Assembly (NCBI RefSeq): GCF_029285175.1
Contig: NZ_JABEDH010000004.1
Span: forward strand, 62,001 to 126,000
DNA length: 64,000 nucleotides
Direction of reading: 5' to 3'
Source: Sulfitobacter sp. M05
GTDB taxonomy: Bacteria > Pseudomonadota > Alphaproteobacteria > Rhodobacterales > Rhodobacteraceae
The notes under the pieces were generated by a model. It did not search any database. It had not been told where the DNA came from and was given only the letters and a program-made list of their open reading frames with translations. A program made the translations under genes and the position numbers. Below, one piece after another: positions 44,130 to 52,420 of this stretch; the stretch's first letter is position 1, and each line of letters begins with the position of its first letter.

Positions 44130-44404
44130 TTATTTTCCTTTTCAATGCCTAAGCCGGTGCGGCGCGTGCAGGAGGCGGCGAAGAGTTGTGACCGTCTACC
44201 ATAGTATAAAACACCCTTGGCTTAGGTGAAACTGGGTTCTCTTCTGCCCTCGGACCCTGCCGGCGACTTGCCGCAACAAGACGCGTTTTTATCATAAAAC
44301 CTTTGCGAACCCCGGTCACGAACCCGGCGAGCGTCGCGCGTGGTCGATCCCCCCGGCGCTTGCAGTATATCGCGATGCGTGTATCGTTCACGTGTCTGAA
44401 AACC

Positions 44405-44455
44405 GGTGCCGGATGAGATCAGAGGTGCCAAAGTGACAAGGCACCAATATGGTGC
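44405..44455 (+). promoter_or_regulatory. repeated GGTGCC/GGCACC cluster upstream of ugpB
   Basis: In the 338-base gap between the DUF1801 and ugpB genes, GGTGCC occurs at 44405 and 44424, its complement GGCACC at 44440, and GCACCA-ATA-TGGTGC at 44441-44455. These can pair in alternative, mutually exclusive hairpins just before the ugpB ribosome site (GGGGAG). They may be an operator array or an mRNA switch. The rest of the gap shows no gene. Confidence 0.45.
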
Positions 44456-44467
44456 AGGGGAGAAATC

Positions 44468-45778
44468 ATGAAAAAATCAATTATCGGCGCACTCGCCGTT
44501 TCGACGATGCTGTCGCCAGTTGCTGCAATGGCCCAAACCGAAATTCAGTTCTGGCATGCCTTCACCGGGCGTCTGGGAGAGCTGGTCGCCGCACAGGTGG
44601 AAGAGTTTAATGCAAGTCAGGACGACTATACCGTTGTTCAGACCCACAAGGGCAATTATTCCGAAACACTGAACGCTGGCATCGCCGCATTTCGGGCCGG
44701 CGAGCAGCCGCACATTCTGATGGTATTCGAGGTTGGCACCGCCACGATGATGGCCGCCAAAGGTGCGGTGCGTCCCGTGCACGAGGTCATGGGGCAAAGC
44801 GGCGCAACCTTTGATCCCGATGCCTATATCGGCGCAGTAAAGGGTTATTACACCTCAACGGAGGGTGACATGTTGTCCCTGCCGTTTAACTCTTCCACGC
44901 CTGTTCTTTGGGTCAACCGCGATGCCATGACGGCCGCCGGTGTGGACCCTGACACTGACCTTTCTACTTGGCAGAATGTTGGCACCACGCTGGACGCGCT
45001 CAAGGCGGGCGGCGAGGATTGCCCGTTGGTGACAGCATGGCAAAGCTGGATTCATCTTGAAAACATGTCCGCTTATCACGACGTGCCGTTTGCCAGCAAA
45101 GACAATGGCTTCGGTGGTGTCGATACCGAGTTGATGTTGAACGGTGAAGCACAGGTCGCCCACTTGAGCGCGATGGGCCAATGGGCCAAGGATGGCAAAT
45201 TCATCTATACCGGTCGTCGCAACGAAGGCGGGGCAAACTTCCGCGCTGGTGAATGTGCATTGTTCACCGAAAGCTCTGCCGGCTATGCGGGGATCAAGGC
45301 CGAGGCCGAATTCGATTTTGATGTGCGCCCGCTGCCTTATTGGGAAGGTGTCGGCAATGCGCCGCAAAACACGATCATTGGTGGCGCGTCCCTGTGGGTT
45401 ATGGAAGGTCACGAGGCAGAAGAATATAAAGGCGCGGGCACTTTCCTGAGCTATCTGTCATCCTCTGATGTTCAGGCCAAGTGGCACCAGGATACCGGTT
45501 ACCTGCCGATCACAGCCGAGGCAGGCCAAGCGACACGCGCAGCGGGCTTTTATGACGAAAACCCCGGCACCGATGTGGCCGTGATCCAGATGACCACAAA
45601 CCAGCCAACAGCCAATTCCAAAGGTCTGCGTCTGGGATCATTTGACCAAATCCGTGGCATCATCGACGAAGAGCTTGAGGGCATCTGGTCTGGTGACAAG
45701 ACCGCGCAAGAAGCCATGGACAGCGCGAAAGAGCGCGGCGATGCCTTGCTGCGCCGGTTCGAAGCGGCCAACCGCTAA
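44468..45778 (+). CDS. ugpB: sn-glycerol-3-phosphate ABC transporter substrate-binding protein
   Basis: A 436-residue periplasmic binding protein. Residues 1-22 are a signal peptide ending SPVAAMA. The mature protein begins QTEIQFWHAFTGRLGELVAA and continues with HKGNYSETLNAGIAAFRAG and FEVGTATMMAAKGAVRPV, segments highly characteristic of UgpB. The permease and ATPase genes follow in the order B-A-E-C, confirming the assignment. It imports glycerol 3-phosphate or glycerophosphodiesters as phosphate and carbon sources. An attenuator-like hairpin after the stop probably favours high binding-protein levels. Confidence 0.93.
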   Translation: MKKSIIGALAVSTMLSPVAAMAQTEIQFWHAFTGRLGELVAAQVEEFNASQDDYTVVQTHKGNYSETLNAGIAAFRAGEQPHILMVFEVGTATMMAAKGAVRPVHEVMGQSGATFDPDAYIGAVKGYYTSTEGDMLSLPFNSSTPVLWVNRDAMTAAGVDPDTDLSTWQNVGTTLDALKAGGEDCPLVTAWQSWIHLENMSAYHDVPFASKDNGFGGVDTELMLNGEAQVAHLSAMGQWAKDGKFIYTGRRNEGGANFRAGECALFTESSAGYAGIKAEAEFDFDVRPLPYWEGVGNAPQNTIIGGASLWVMEGHEAEEYKGAGTFLSYLSSSDVQAKWHQDTGYLPITAEAGQATRAAGFYDENPGTDVAVIQMTTNQPTANSKGLRLGSFDQIRGIIDEELEGIWSGDKTAQEAMDSAKERGDALLRRFEAANR

Positions 45779-45786
45779 ACACTAAC

Positions 45787-45825
45787 AAGGCGGGCTCGTG
45801 TATTTGCGGGCCCGCCTTTCTTTTT
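45787..45825 (+). terminator. terminator or attenuator between ugpB and ugpA
   Basis: A 12-bp stem AAGGCGGGCTCG / CGGGCCCGCCTT (one G-T pair) with an eight-base loop is followed by TCTTTTT. It is a good intrinsic terminator inside the operon, so only part of transcription should continue into the permease genes. Confidence 0.83.
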
Positions 45826-45842
45826 GAACAGGGGGCAAAGAG

Positions 45843-46724
45843 ATGGAAAAGCGCGTCACATTTCGTGGCTGGGTACTGCCCCTGTTGCTGATCGCGCCAC
45901 AGGTGCTGATCTCCGCGATTTTCTTTTTCTATCCGGCGGGTCAGGCGGTCTATCAATCGCTGTTCATTCCCGACCCTTTTGGCCTGTCTTCGCAATTTGT
46001 CGGCTTGGGCAATTTCGAATATCTGTTCGGTGACAGGTTCTATCGCGCGTCCTTTGTGACCACCGCCGTGTTTTCGGTTCTTGTCACGCTGTGTTCAATG
46101 ATACCGGCGCTGTTTCTGGCCGTGATGGCAGATCGGTTGATCAAGGGATCCGGCGTTTACCGCACCATGCTGATCTGGCCCTATGCGGTTGCCCCGGCCA
46201 TTGCTGGCGTGTTGTGGTTGTTCATGTTCAACACCCGCGTTGGCGTGGTGTCATGGTATCTCGGCAATCTTGGCTATGACTGGAACCATGTGTTGAATGG
46301 CGGCGAGGCGATGGGCCTTGTTGTTGTCGCCTCCGCATGGGGGCGGATAAGCTACAATTTCTTGTTTTTCTTCGCGGCATTGCAGGCGGTGCCGCGTTCG
46401 GTGATCGAAGCGGCGGCGATTGATGGCGCAAGATTTTGGAAACGGTTCTGGACGATTGTGCTGCCCCTGCTGTCGCCCACCACATTCTTCCTGTTGGTTG
46501 TGAACGTGGTCTATTCCTTCTTCGAGACCTTCGGTGTGATCCACACCATTACTTCCGGCGGGCCGCAGCAATCGACCACCATTCTGGTCTATAAGGTCTT
46601 TGCCGACGGGTTTGTCGGGCAGGACCTTGGTGCGTCTTCTGCGCAATCAGTGATCTTACTGTTCGTGGTTGGATTGCTGACCATCATCCAGTTCAAATTT
46701 GTTGAAAAGCGGGTGCATTACTGA
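45843..46724 (+). CDS. ugpA: glycerol-3-phosphate ABC transporter permease UgpA
   Basis: A 293-residue MalF-like permease with six predicted transmembrane segments beginning [20 protein letters not shown]. The cytoplasmic EAA loop that docks with the ATPase is visible as [20 protein letters not shown] at about residues 190-210. It starts 16 bases after the attenuator and shares its last base overlap with ugpE. Assignment to Ugp rests on the UgpB upstream and the gene order. Confidence 0.93.
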   Translation: MEKRVTFRGWVLPLLLIAPQVLISAIFFFYPAGQAVYQSLFIPDPFGLSSQFVGLGNFEYLFGDRFYRASFVTTAVFSVLVTLCSMIPALFLAVMADRLIKGSGVYRTMLIWPYAVAPAIAGVLWLFMFNTRVGVVSWYLGNLGYDWNHVLNGGEAMGLVVVASAWGRISYNFLFFFAALQAVPRSVIEAAAIDGARFWKRFWTIVLPLLSPTTFFLLVVNVVYSFFETFGVIHTITSGGPQQSTTILVYKVFADGFVGQDLGASSAQSVILLFVVGLLTIIQFKFVEKRVHY

Positions 46725-47581
46725 TGGCAAAGGACGTGCATGGTATGGTCGAGAAACGCGGGACCGGCCTGTGGCTGACCCATGTTGTGATGATCTTTGG
46801 CGTGCTGGTGATCTTCTTTCCGATCTGGTTGGCCTTTGTCGCGTCCACCGTGACGCAGCCCGAGATCGTTAAGCCGCCGATGCCGCTCTGGCCCGGCGAC
46901 CAGTTTGTGGAAAACTATACCAAGGCATTGTTTTCCGGTGTGAATGTGCCGGTGGCGACGATGCTGTTTAATTCTCTGGTAATGGCGATCGGCATCGCCG
47001 TCGGCAAAATCGTGATCTCGCTTTTGTCGGCATTTGCGATCGTTTATTTCCGGTTTCCGTTCCGCACCGCATTCTTTTGGATGATCTTTTTGACACTGAT
47101 GCTGCCCGTCGAAGTGCGCATCGTGCCGACTTACGAAGTTGTCGCTGGATTTGGTATGCTCAACAGCTACGGCGGGTTGATATTCCCGCTGATCGCCTCG
47201 GCTACGGCGACCTTCCTGTTCCGCCAATTCTTTCTGACAATCCCGGATGAACTGGCCGAGGCGGCACGCGTGGACGGGGCACGCCCCATGCGGTTCTTTT
47301 GGGATATTGTGGTGCCGATGAGCCGGACAAACGTCGCAGCACTGTTTGTCATCCTGTTTATTTACGGCTGGAATCAATACCTTTGGCCGCTGCTGATCAC
47401 CACTGACCCAGAAATGAACACCATCGTTATGGGGATCAAGCAGATGTTCCCCTCGGGTGATGATGTGGCCGACTGGCCGGTAATTATGGCAACCTCAATC
47501 CTTGCGATGATCCCTCCGGTGATTGTCGTCGTTAGCATGCAACGGCTGTTTATCCGCGGCCTCGTCGATAGCGAGAAATAG
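46724..47581 (+). CDS. ugpE: glycerol-3-phosphate ABC transporter permease UgpE
   Basis: A 285-residue MalG-like permease with six membrane segments; [19 protein letters not shown] is the first. The EAA motif is [20 protein letters not shown] at about residues 180-199. The periplasmic loop [15 protein letters not shown] and the [14 protein letters not shown] segment are typical of UgpE. Its start codon overlaps the ugpA stop by one base and the ATPase gene follows two bases after its stop. Confidence 0.93.
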   Translation: MAKDVHGMVEKRGTGLWLTHVVMIFGVLVIFFPIWLAFVASTVTQPEIVKPPMPLWPGDQFVENYTKALFSGVNVPVATMLFNSLVMAIGIAVGKIVISLLSAFAIVYFRFPFRTAFFWMIFLTLMLPVEVRIVPTYEVVAGFGMLNSYGGLIFPLIASATATFLFRQFFLTIPDELAEAARVDGARPMRFFWDIVVPMSRTNVAALFVILFIYGWNQYLWPLLITTDPEMNTIVMGIKQMFPSGDDVADWPVIMATSILAMIPPVIVVVSMQRLFIRGLVDSEK

Positions 47582-47583
47582 TA

Positions 47584-48639
47584 ATGGCAACCGTTACCCT
47601 GAAAGACATCAAGAAAAGCTTTGGCCCCACGGATGTGATCCACGGCATTGATGCGCAAATTGCGGATGGCGAGTTTATCGTCATCGTCGGCCCCTCGGGC
47701 TGTGGCAAATCCACCTTGCTGCGCATGGTGGCGGGGCTGGAGACCGTGACTTCGGGCGAGGTTCAGATTGGCGGTCAGCGCGCCAATGAGAAAGAGCCGA
47801 TGGACCGCGATATCGCAATGGTGTTCCAAAATTACGCGCTTTATCCGCATATGTCAGTGCGCCAGAACATGGGGTACGGGCTGAAAATTGCCAAGCTGCC
47901 CAAGGCACAGATAGACGCCAAGGTGACAGCCGCCGCCAAGCTGTTGCAGCTTGAGCCGCTGCTGGATCGTAAACCGAAACAACTGTCGGGTGGACAGCGC
48001 CAGCGTGTCGCGATGGGCCGTGCGATTGTGCGCGAACCGGCGGTGTTCCTGTTTGACGAACCCCTGTCGAACCTTGACGCCAAGCTGCGGGTGCAGATGC
48101 GTCTTGAGATCAAGGAGTTGCAGTCTAAGCTTGGGATTACGGCGCTTTACGTCACCCACGATCAGGTTGAAGCGATGACAATGGCGGATCGGATGATTGT
48201 GATGAATGCCGGTGTGGCAGAACAGATCGGCACGCCTTTGGAGGTTTACGAAACCCCGCGTACCCTGTTCGCCGCACAGTTCATTGGCAGCCCGGCGATG
48301 AATATTCTGGATGCGGTGGTGCGCGGCGGCCGGATCTATCTGGGGGAACATGTGGTCGCAGATGGCGTCGGGCCGGACGGTCCGGTCAAGCTGGGCGTGC
48401 GGCCGGAACACTTGCTGGTCCAGGACGGTGGCGCGATCCGCATGCAGCTCAGGATGGCGGAACCCCTTGGGGCAAACACGCTGCTGCACGGTGTCATTGA
48501 CGGTGTGGCGGATACTTTCACCGCAAGCCTGCAGGGTGTGCATTTGATGGAGCAGGCCAGCGGGGAATTGTGCTTTGCCATTCAACCGGGCAAGGCGCAT
48601 TTGTTTGATGCCGGTACCGGCCTACGCCGCTTGGGCTAG
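47584..48639 (+). CDS. ugpC: glycerol-3-phosphate ABC transporter ATP-binding protein
   Basis: A 351-residue ATPase of the MalK group. Walker A is GPSGCGKST (about 37), signature LSGGQRQRVAMGRA (about 134), Walker B FLFDEPLSNLD (about 155) and switch His in YVTHDQVEAMT. A C-terminal MOI/TOBE domain (about 240-351) includes FIGSPAMNILDAVV and LGVRPEHLL, the region by which UgpC and MalK are regulated. It energises the UgpAE permease and closes the operon. Confidence 0.94.
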   Translation: MATVTLKDIKKSFGPTDVIHGIDAQIADGEFIVIVGPSGCGKSTLLRMVAGLETVTSGEVQIGGQRANEKEPMDRDIAMVFQNYALYPHMSVRQNMGYGLKIAKLPKAQIDAKVTAAAKLLQLEPLLDRKPKQLSGGQRQRVAMGRAIVREPAVFLFDEPLSNLDAKLRVQMRLEIKELQSKLGITALYVTHDQVEAMTMADRMIVMNAGVAEQIGTPLEVYETPRTLFAAQFIGSPAMNILDAVVRGGRIYLGEHVVADGVGPDGPVKLGVRPEHLLVQDGGAIRMQLRMAEPLGANTLLHGVIDGVADTFTASLQGVHLMEQASGELCFAIQPGKAHLFDAGTGLRRLG

Positions 48640-48651
48640 CAGTGCCCAAGG

Positions 48652-48981
48652 TTACGCGGGCAATACCGCCTTTTGCACTGCCTCATCCCAGCCCAGATAC
48701 CAGTTGTCGCCATCGTGCAGTACAGGGCGGGCCATTACCTTGGGCTGGGCGGCGATCTGCGCCTCTGCTTCAGAGTTTTTCAACCATTCGTTCAGCGCGC
48801 GGTAATCGTTGGTTTTGCGGTCCACCAGACGGTCACCAAATTCGACAATCAATATCGCCAGTTCATCTTCGCTCAGCGGGTCGGCGCGTACATCACGAAA
48901 GGTGACATCCTTGCGTACCGCTTCCAAGGCTTTGCGGGCCTTTTGGCAATCCGAACACGTGCTTAGTCCATAGATCATCAT
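48652..48981 (-). CDS. ArsC/Spx-family thioredoxin-fold protein
   Basis: A 109-residue protein of the ArsC/YffB type. The ATG at 48981 is chosen because AAAGGA lies about eight bases upstream; a second ATG is the very next codon. The N-terminal YGLSTCSDCQKARKAL carries a CxxC, while family members more often have a single N-terminal Cys followed by x4 residues. VTFRDVRADPLSEDEL and RPVLHDGDNWYLGWDEA follow the YffB pattern. It may be a glutathione-linked reductase or arsenate reductase-like protein; without other ars genes nearby an arsenic role is unsupported. It converges on ugpC. Confidence 0.85.
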   Translation of the reverse strand: MMIYGLSTCSDCQKARKALEAVRKDVTFRDVRADPLSEDELAILIVEFGDRLVDRKTNDYRALNEWLKNSEAEAQIAAQPKVMARPVLHDGDNWYLGWDEAVQKAVLPA

Positions 48982-49036
48982 GTCGTTGTTCCTTTGGCTG
49001 TTGTCTTTGATTCCTCGGGTATGTCCTTTCGGCGGT

Positions 49037-50323
49037 TTAACCGCCGTGCAGCTGGGCACCAACGGGCAATGTGGGCGGTGCTGCATTCAGGCTGTCGATG
49101 GCGAAACCGGCGGCGGCCTTGTAATTGGCCATGAATGCTTGCCGCTCGGCTGCGGGCAGGACGGTTTCGATATCTTCAAAAACACCGCGACAGCGTTCAT
49201 CAATCAGGTTCAACATGCCAAAGGGGCCGGCCCCCCGATTGCGCAGCACCAAGGCCGAGATCGGGCCGCACATTTGCGCGTCATAAGCGGCAAGCGCGGC
49301 TGGCGTCACGCCTTGTGCCAACAATTGGGCCCCGATCACACGTGCATCAACAATCGCCTGACTCGCGCCGTTTGACCCGGTGGGGTACATTGCATGGGCC
49401 GCATCCCCCATTAGAGCAACAGGGCCCTCCACCCAAGTAGGGATGGGATCACGGTCGATCATCGGGTTTTCAAACACGCTGTCCGCGCGGCGCAACATGT
49501 CAGGCACATCCAGCCAGTCATAGCGGAAATCGTCAAAGTGATGGATGAACCGGTCGACCTCAACAGGGCGGAACCATCCGGCCTGTTGCCAGCCCTCGGC
49601 ATTGTCCACGGTTACTTCCGCGATCCAGTTCACAAGGCAGGTGCCGCTCTCATCCGGTGGGGAAATCGGATAGATCACCATGCGTTTTTCATGTGTTCCC
49701 AACCCGACAAAAGAGGAACCGGTCCGCAAGGGCTTCATCCGGACCGTGCCGCGCCACATCAATGCGCCGCCCCAGTGGATTGGCGGCTGGTCTGGATGCA
49801 TCTGTGCGCGCACGGTGGAATGGATGCCATCCGCCCCAATCAGCAGACGCCCCACAACCCGGTCTTCGGTGCCGTTCTCGCGGGTAACCTGGACCGTGAC
49901 ACCGGCGTTGGAATGTTCATAGCTTGTGATACGGCTGCCCAGTTGCACTGCATCTGGCCCCATTCGGTCCAGTACGGTCTTATAAAGCAGCATGTGAAAT
50001 TCGCCGCGATGCACTGCATATTGCGGCCAGTTATATCCGGCCAGTTGGCCGCGTGGTTCGGCATAAACCTCTTTGCCATTCAACCCAACCAACGCCCATT
50101 CGCGTGCCGGCACGCCGATGTCGTCCAGTGCTTCCTCCTCGATCCCAAGGGCGAACAATTCGCGTACAGCGTTGGGTTGGAGGTTGATGCCAACCCCCAT
50201 AGGGCGCATTTGTGCAACGCTTTCCAACACCAGACAGGGTACACCGATCTGGTGAAGGGTCAGCGCCAGTGTCAGGCCACCAATGCCGCCGCCCGCGATG
50301 ATAACAGGTGAATTTTGTGTCAT
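49037..50323 (-). CDS. FAD-dependent aromatic-ring hydroxylase-like monooxygenase
   Basis: A 428-residue class A flavoprotein monooxygenase. The FAD-binding GxGxxG is in IAGGGIGGLTLALTLHQIG at the N-terminus, the DG motif in LIGADGIHSTVR (about 160) and the GD motif in ALMGDAAHAMYPTGSNG (about 303). It resembles the group annotated flavin-dependent oxidoreductases, related to salicylate and 6-hydroxynicotinate hydroxylases. Such enzymes use NAD(P)H and oxygen to hydroxylate an aromatic or heterocyclic acid. It is a single gene with the ArsC-like gene 55 bases downstream. Nothing nearby identifies the substrate; a link to the heterocycle-type island at 28-41 kb is possible but distant. Confidence 0.88.
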   Translation of the reverse strand: MTQNSPVIIAGGGIGGLTLALTLHQIGVPCLVLESVAQMRPMGVGINLQPNAVRELFALGIEEEALDDIGVPAREWALVGLNGKEVYAEPRGQLAGYNWPQYAVHRGEFHMLLYKTVLDRMGPDAVQLGSRITSYEHSNAGVTVQVTRENGTEDRVVGRLLIGADGIHSTVRAQMHPDQPPIHWGGALMWRGTVRMKPLRTGSSFVGLGTHEKRMVIYPISPPDESGTCLVNWIAEVTVDNAEGWQQAGWFRPVEVDRFIHHFDDFRYDWLDVPDMLRRADSVFENPMIDRDPIPTWVEGPVALMGDAAHAMYPTGSNGASQAIVDARVIGAQLLAQGVTPAALAAYDAQMCGPISALVLRNRGAGPFGMLNLIDERCRGVFEDIETVLPAAERQAFMANYKAAAGFAIDSLNAAPPTLPVGAQLHGG

Positions 50324-50740
50324 GAGGGGAGTCCACTAAGTTTAACGTCGGATTTGTGTGCCGCTGCGCAATGGTGGAACGCATGCCTTTGTCCCTTGGG
50401 TTCACGGTATCAGATACGTCGGGGACAAATCACAGCAGGTTTCCAAAGATCGGCACCTTTGGGGACACCATTGCAGAAACTGCGGGCAGGACAACCGCTT
50501 AAAGCTTTTCGAGTTTAACTTGAAACACCATACAACCCGTTTTCGTCAGGCCAAAGGGAGAGGCCGCAAAGAAGGGGGGCAGATTTTACTCGAAACGCTA
50601 AAGTTGATCAGCCTGCCGCTTTTGAAGACAGGTGCGAAACCCACGCTGAAACAGGCTGACCAGGTGCTGGCGCATATGCACAGTTGCTTTTGCAGCCCAT
50701 TCAGCGCTAGAGGACTCGCTGAAACAATGAGGTAACCTGA
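50324..50740. other. 417-base intergenic region before the PiT gene, with palindromic repeats
   Basis: No convincing gene is present; the longest open frame here (50358-50735) has no recognisable protein character and ends at the PiT ribosome site. TTTCGAGTT-N-AACTTGAAA at 50507-50525 is a palindrome with one mismatch, and TTACTCGAAACGCT at 50586-50599 is a related half in reverse. Similar elements lie at 20184 and 41071. No clear Pho box (tandem CTGTCAT) was found. Confidence 0.6.
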
Positions 50741-52225
50741 ATGACGCAGAACCTGGGTGATCCACGCCATCTTGAGACACTGGACCGTGATCTTGAGCGT
50801 TACTCCAATCTTGACCGGCTCAGCAGCTATACCTCCCGACCTTTGGTCGGTCCGGGCATTTCGCTGGTTTTTGTGGTCTTGGCGGGGCTCTCTGCAATGC
50901 TGTTCTTTGGACAGGATACCAATACGGCGATTGTCGTCATTGCGGCCTGTCTTGGGGCCTATATGGCGCTCAACATTGGGGCCAATGATGTTGCCAATAA
51001 TGTGGGGCCTGCCGTGGGTGCAAACGCCCTGTCGATGGGTGGTGCCATTGCGATTGCGGTGGTGTTTGAAAGCGCAGGTGCATTGATCGCGGGGGGGGAC
51101 GTTATTTCGACCATCGCAAAAGGCATCATTGCGCCAGAAAGCATGGGCACGGCATCGGTCTTTGTCTGGGCGATGATGGCCGCGCTTTTGTCGGCAGCGC
51201 TGTGGGTCAACTTGGCCACTTGGGTTGGCGCGCCGGTTTCAACCACCCATTCTGTGGTAGGCGGTGTGATGGGCGCGGGCATCGCGGCGGCTGGCTTTGC
51301 AGCTGTCAATTGGCCTACAATGGGCAAGATCGCAGCAAGCTGGGTCATCTCGCCTGTTCTGGGCGGTGCAATTGCGGCTTTCTTTCTTTGGATCATCAAA
51401 TCCCGGATCATTTATCGTGACGACAAGATCGCAGCGGCGCGCACATGGGTGCCGGTCCTTGTGGGAATTATGGCCGGTGCCTTTGGGGCTTATCTGGCGC
51501 TGAAGGGCCTAAAGAAAATCATTAAGATCGACATGTCGTCTGCCCTGTTAATAGGTGTGGCCGTGGGGGTTGTTGTCTGGATGATGATGATTCCGGTGAT
51601 CCGTAAACAGTCCCAAGGACTTGAGAACCGGAACAAATCTCTCAAGGTGCTGTTTGGCATCCCCCTGATCGTTTCCGCCGCCCTGCTGTGTTTTGCGCAT
51701 GGGGCAAATGACGTCGCCAATGCGGTTGGTCCGCTGGCAGCGATTGTGCAGGCATCGCAGTCCGGCGATTTCGTCAACACCGTCAGCATCCCGTTCTGGG
51801 TTATGGTGATCGGGGCGCTTGGCATTTCATTTGGCCTGTTTTTGTTTGGTCCCAAGTTGATCCGGATGGTGGGGGGGCAAATCACCAAGCTGAACCCGAT
51901 GCGGGCCTATTGTGTGGCCTTGTCAGCGGCCATCACGGTGATCCTGGCCAGTTGGCTGGGCCTGCCGGTCAGCTCGACCCATATTGCCGTCGGCGGGGTT
52001 TTCGGGGTTGGGTTTTTCCGTGAATGGGACGCCGAACGGCGCATTCGTCTGGCGCGTTTGGCCATGCCCGACCAAATCTCTTACGGCCCCGAGGAACGTC
52101 GGCGGCGTAAGCTGGTGCGGCGCTCGCATGTGATGACAATTCTGGCGGCTTGGGTGATTACCGTTCCGGCTGCGGCGACCCTGTCTGCGGTTATTTTCTT
52201 TGGAATCACGCAGGTGGTGGGCTAA
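50741..52225 (+). CDS. PiT-family inorganic phosphate transporter
   Basis: A 494-residue membrane transporter of the PiT family, moving phosphate with protons or a metal-phosphate complex. Both copies of the duplicated family signature are visible: GANDVANNVGPAVGANAL at about residue 80 and HGANDVANAVGPLAA at about 325. There are ten to twelve hydrophobic segments and a 40-residue charged N-terminal tail (PRHLETLDRDLERYSNLDRL). GLPVSSTHIAVGGVFGVGF near the end is also conserved. The start follows TGAGGTAACCTGA. The histidine kinase gene begins 195 bases downstream; no PhoU-like accessory gene is adjacent. Confidence 0.94.
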   Translation: MTQNLGDPRHLETLDRDLERYSNLDRLSSYTSRPLVGPGISLVFVVLAGLSAMLFFGQDTNTAIVVIAACLGAYMALNIGANDVANNVGPAVGANALSMGGAIAIAVVFESAGALIAGGDVISTIAKGIIAPESMGTASVFVWAMMAALLSAALWVNLATWVGAPVSTTHSVVGGVMGAGIAAAGFAAVNWPTMGKIAASWVISPVLGGAIAAFFLWIIKSRIIYRDDKIAAARTWVPVLVGIMAGAFGAYLALKGLKKIIKIDMSSALLIGVAVGVVVWMMMIPVIRKQSQGLENRNKSLKVLFGIPLIVSAALLCFAHGANDVANAVGPLAAIVQASQSGDFVNTVSIPFWVMVIGALGISFGLFLFGPKLIRMVGGQITKLNPMRAYCVALSAAITVILASWLGLPVSSTHIAVGGVFGVGFFREWDAERRIRLARLAMPDQISYGPEERRRRKLVRRSHVMTILAAWVITVPAAATLSAVIFFGITQVVG

Positions 52226-52420
52226 ACAAGGACCGGGCTTCGCCCCGATACGATGTGATGCCCGCGCCCAGTGTGCGGGCGTCAGGACAGGCAAAATGCG
52301 CCACTCCGGATTGCTTGGCACCCTGCATTGGCGCAGGTACATTTTAAAACGTTAGCCCAGCCAAATAAACTTTTTGTAAACACTTTTCGCATATCAAGGT
52401 CCGCAACGGAGGGCCTGGGA

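Noticed and set aside
48652..48981. Arsenate reductase as a firm call
   Set aside because: Family is shared with YffB/Spx-like proteins, and no arsenic transport or regulator gene is nearby.
50358..50735. 125-codon frame in the region before the PiT gene
   Set aside because: Low-complexity composition, no ribosome site, and it crosses the palindromic repeats; treated as non-coding.
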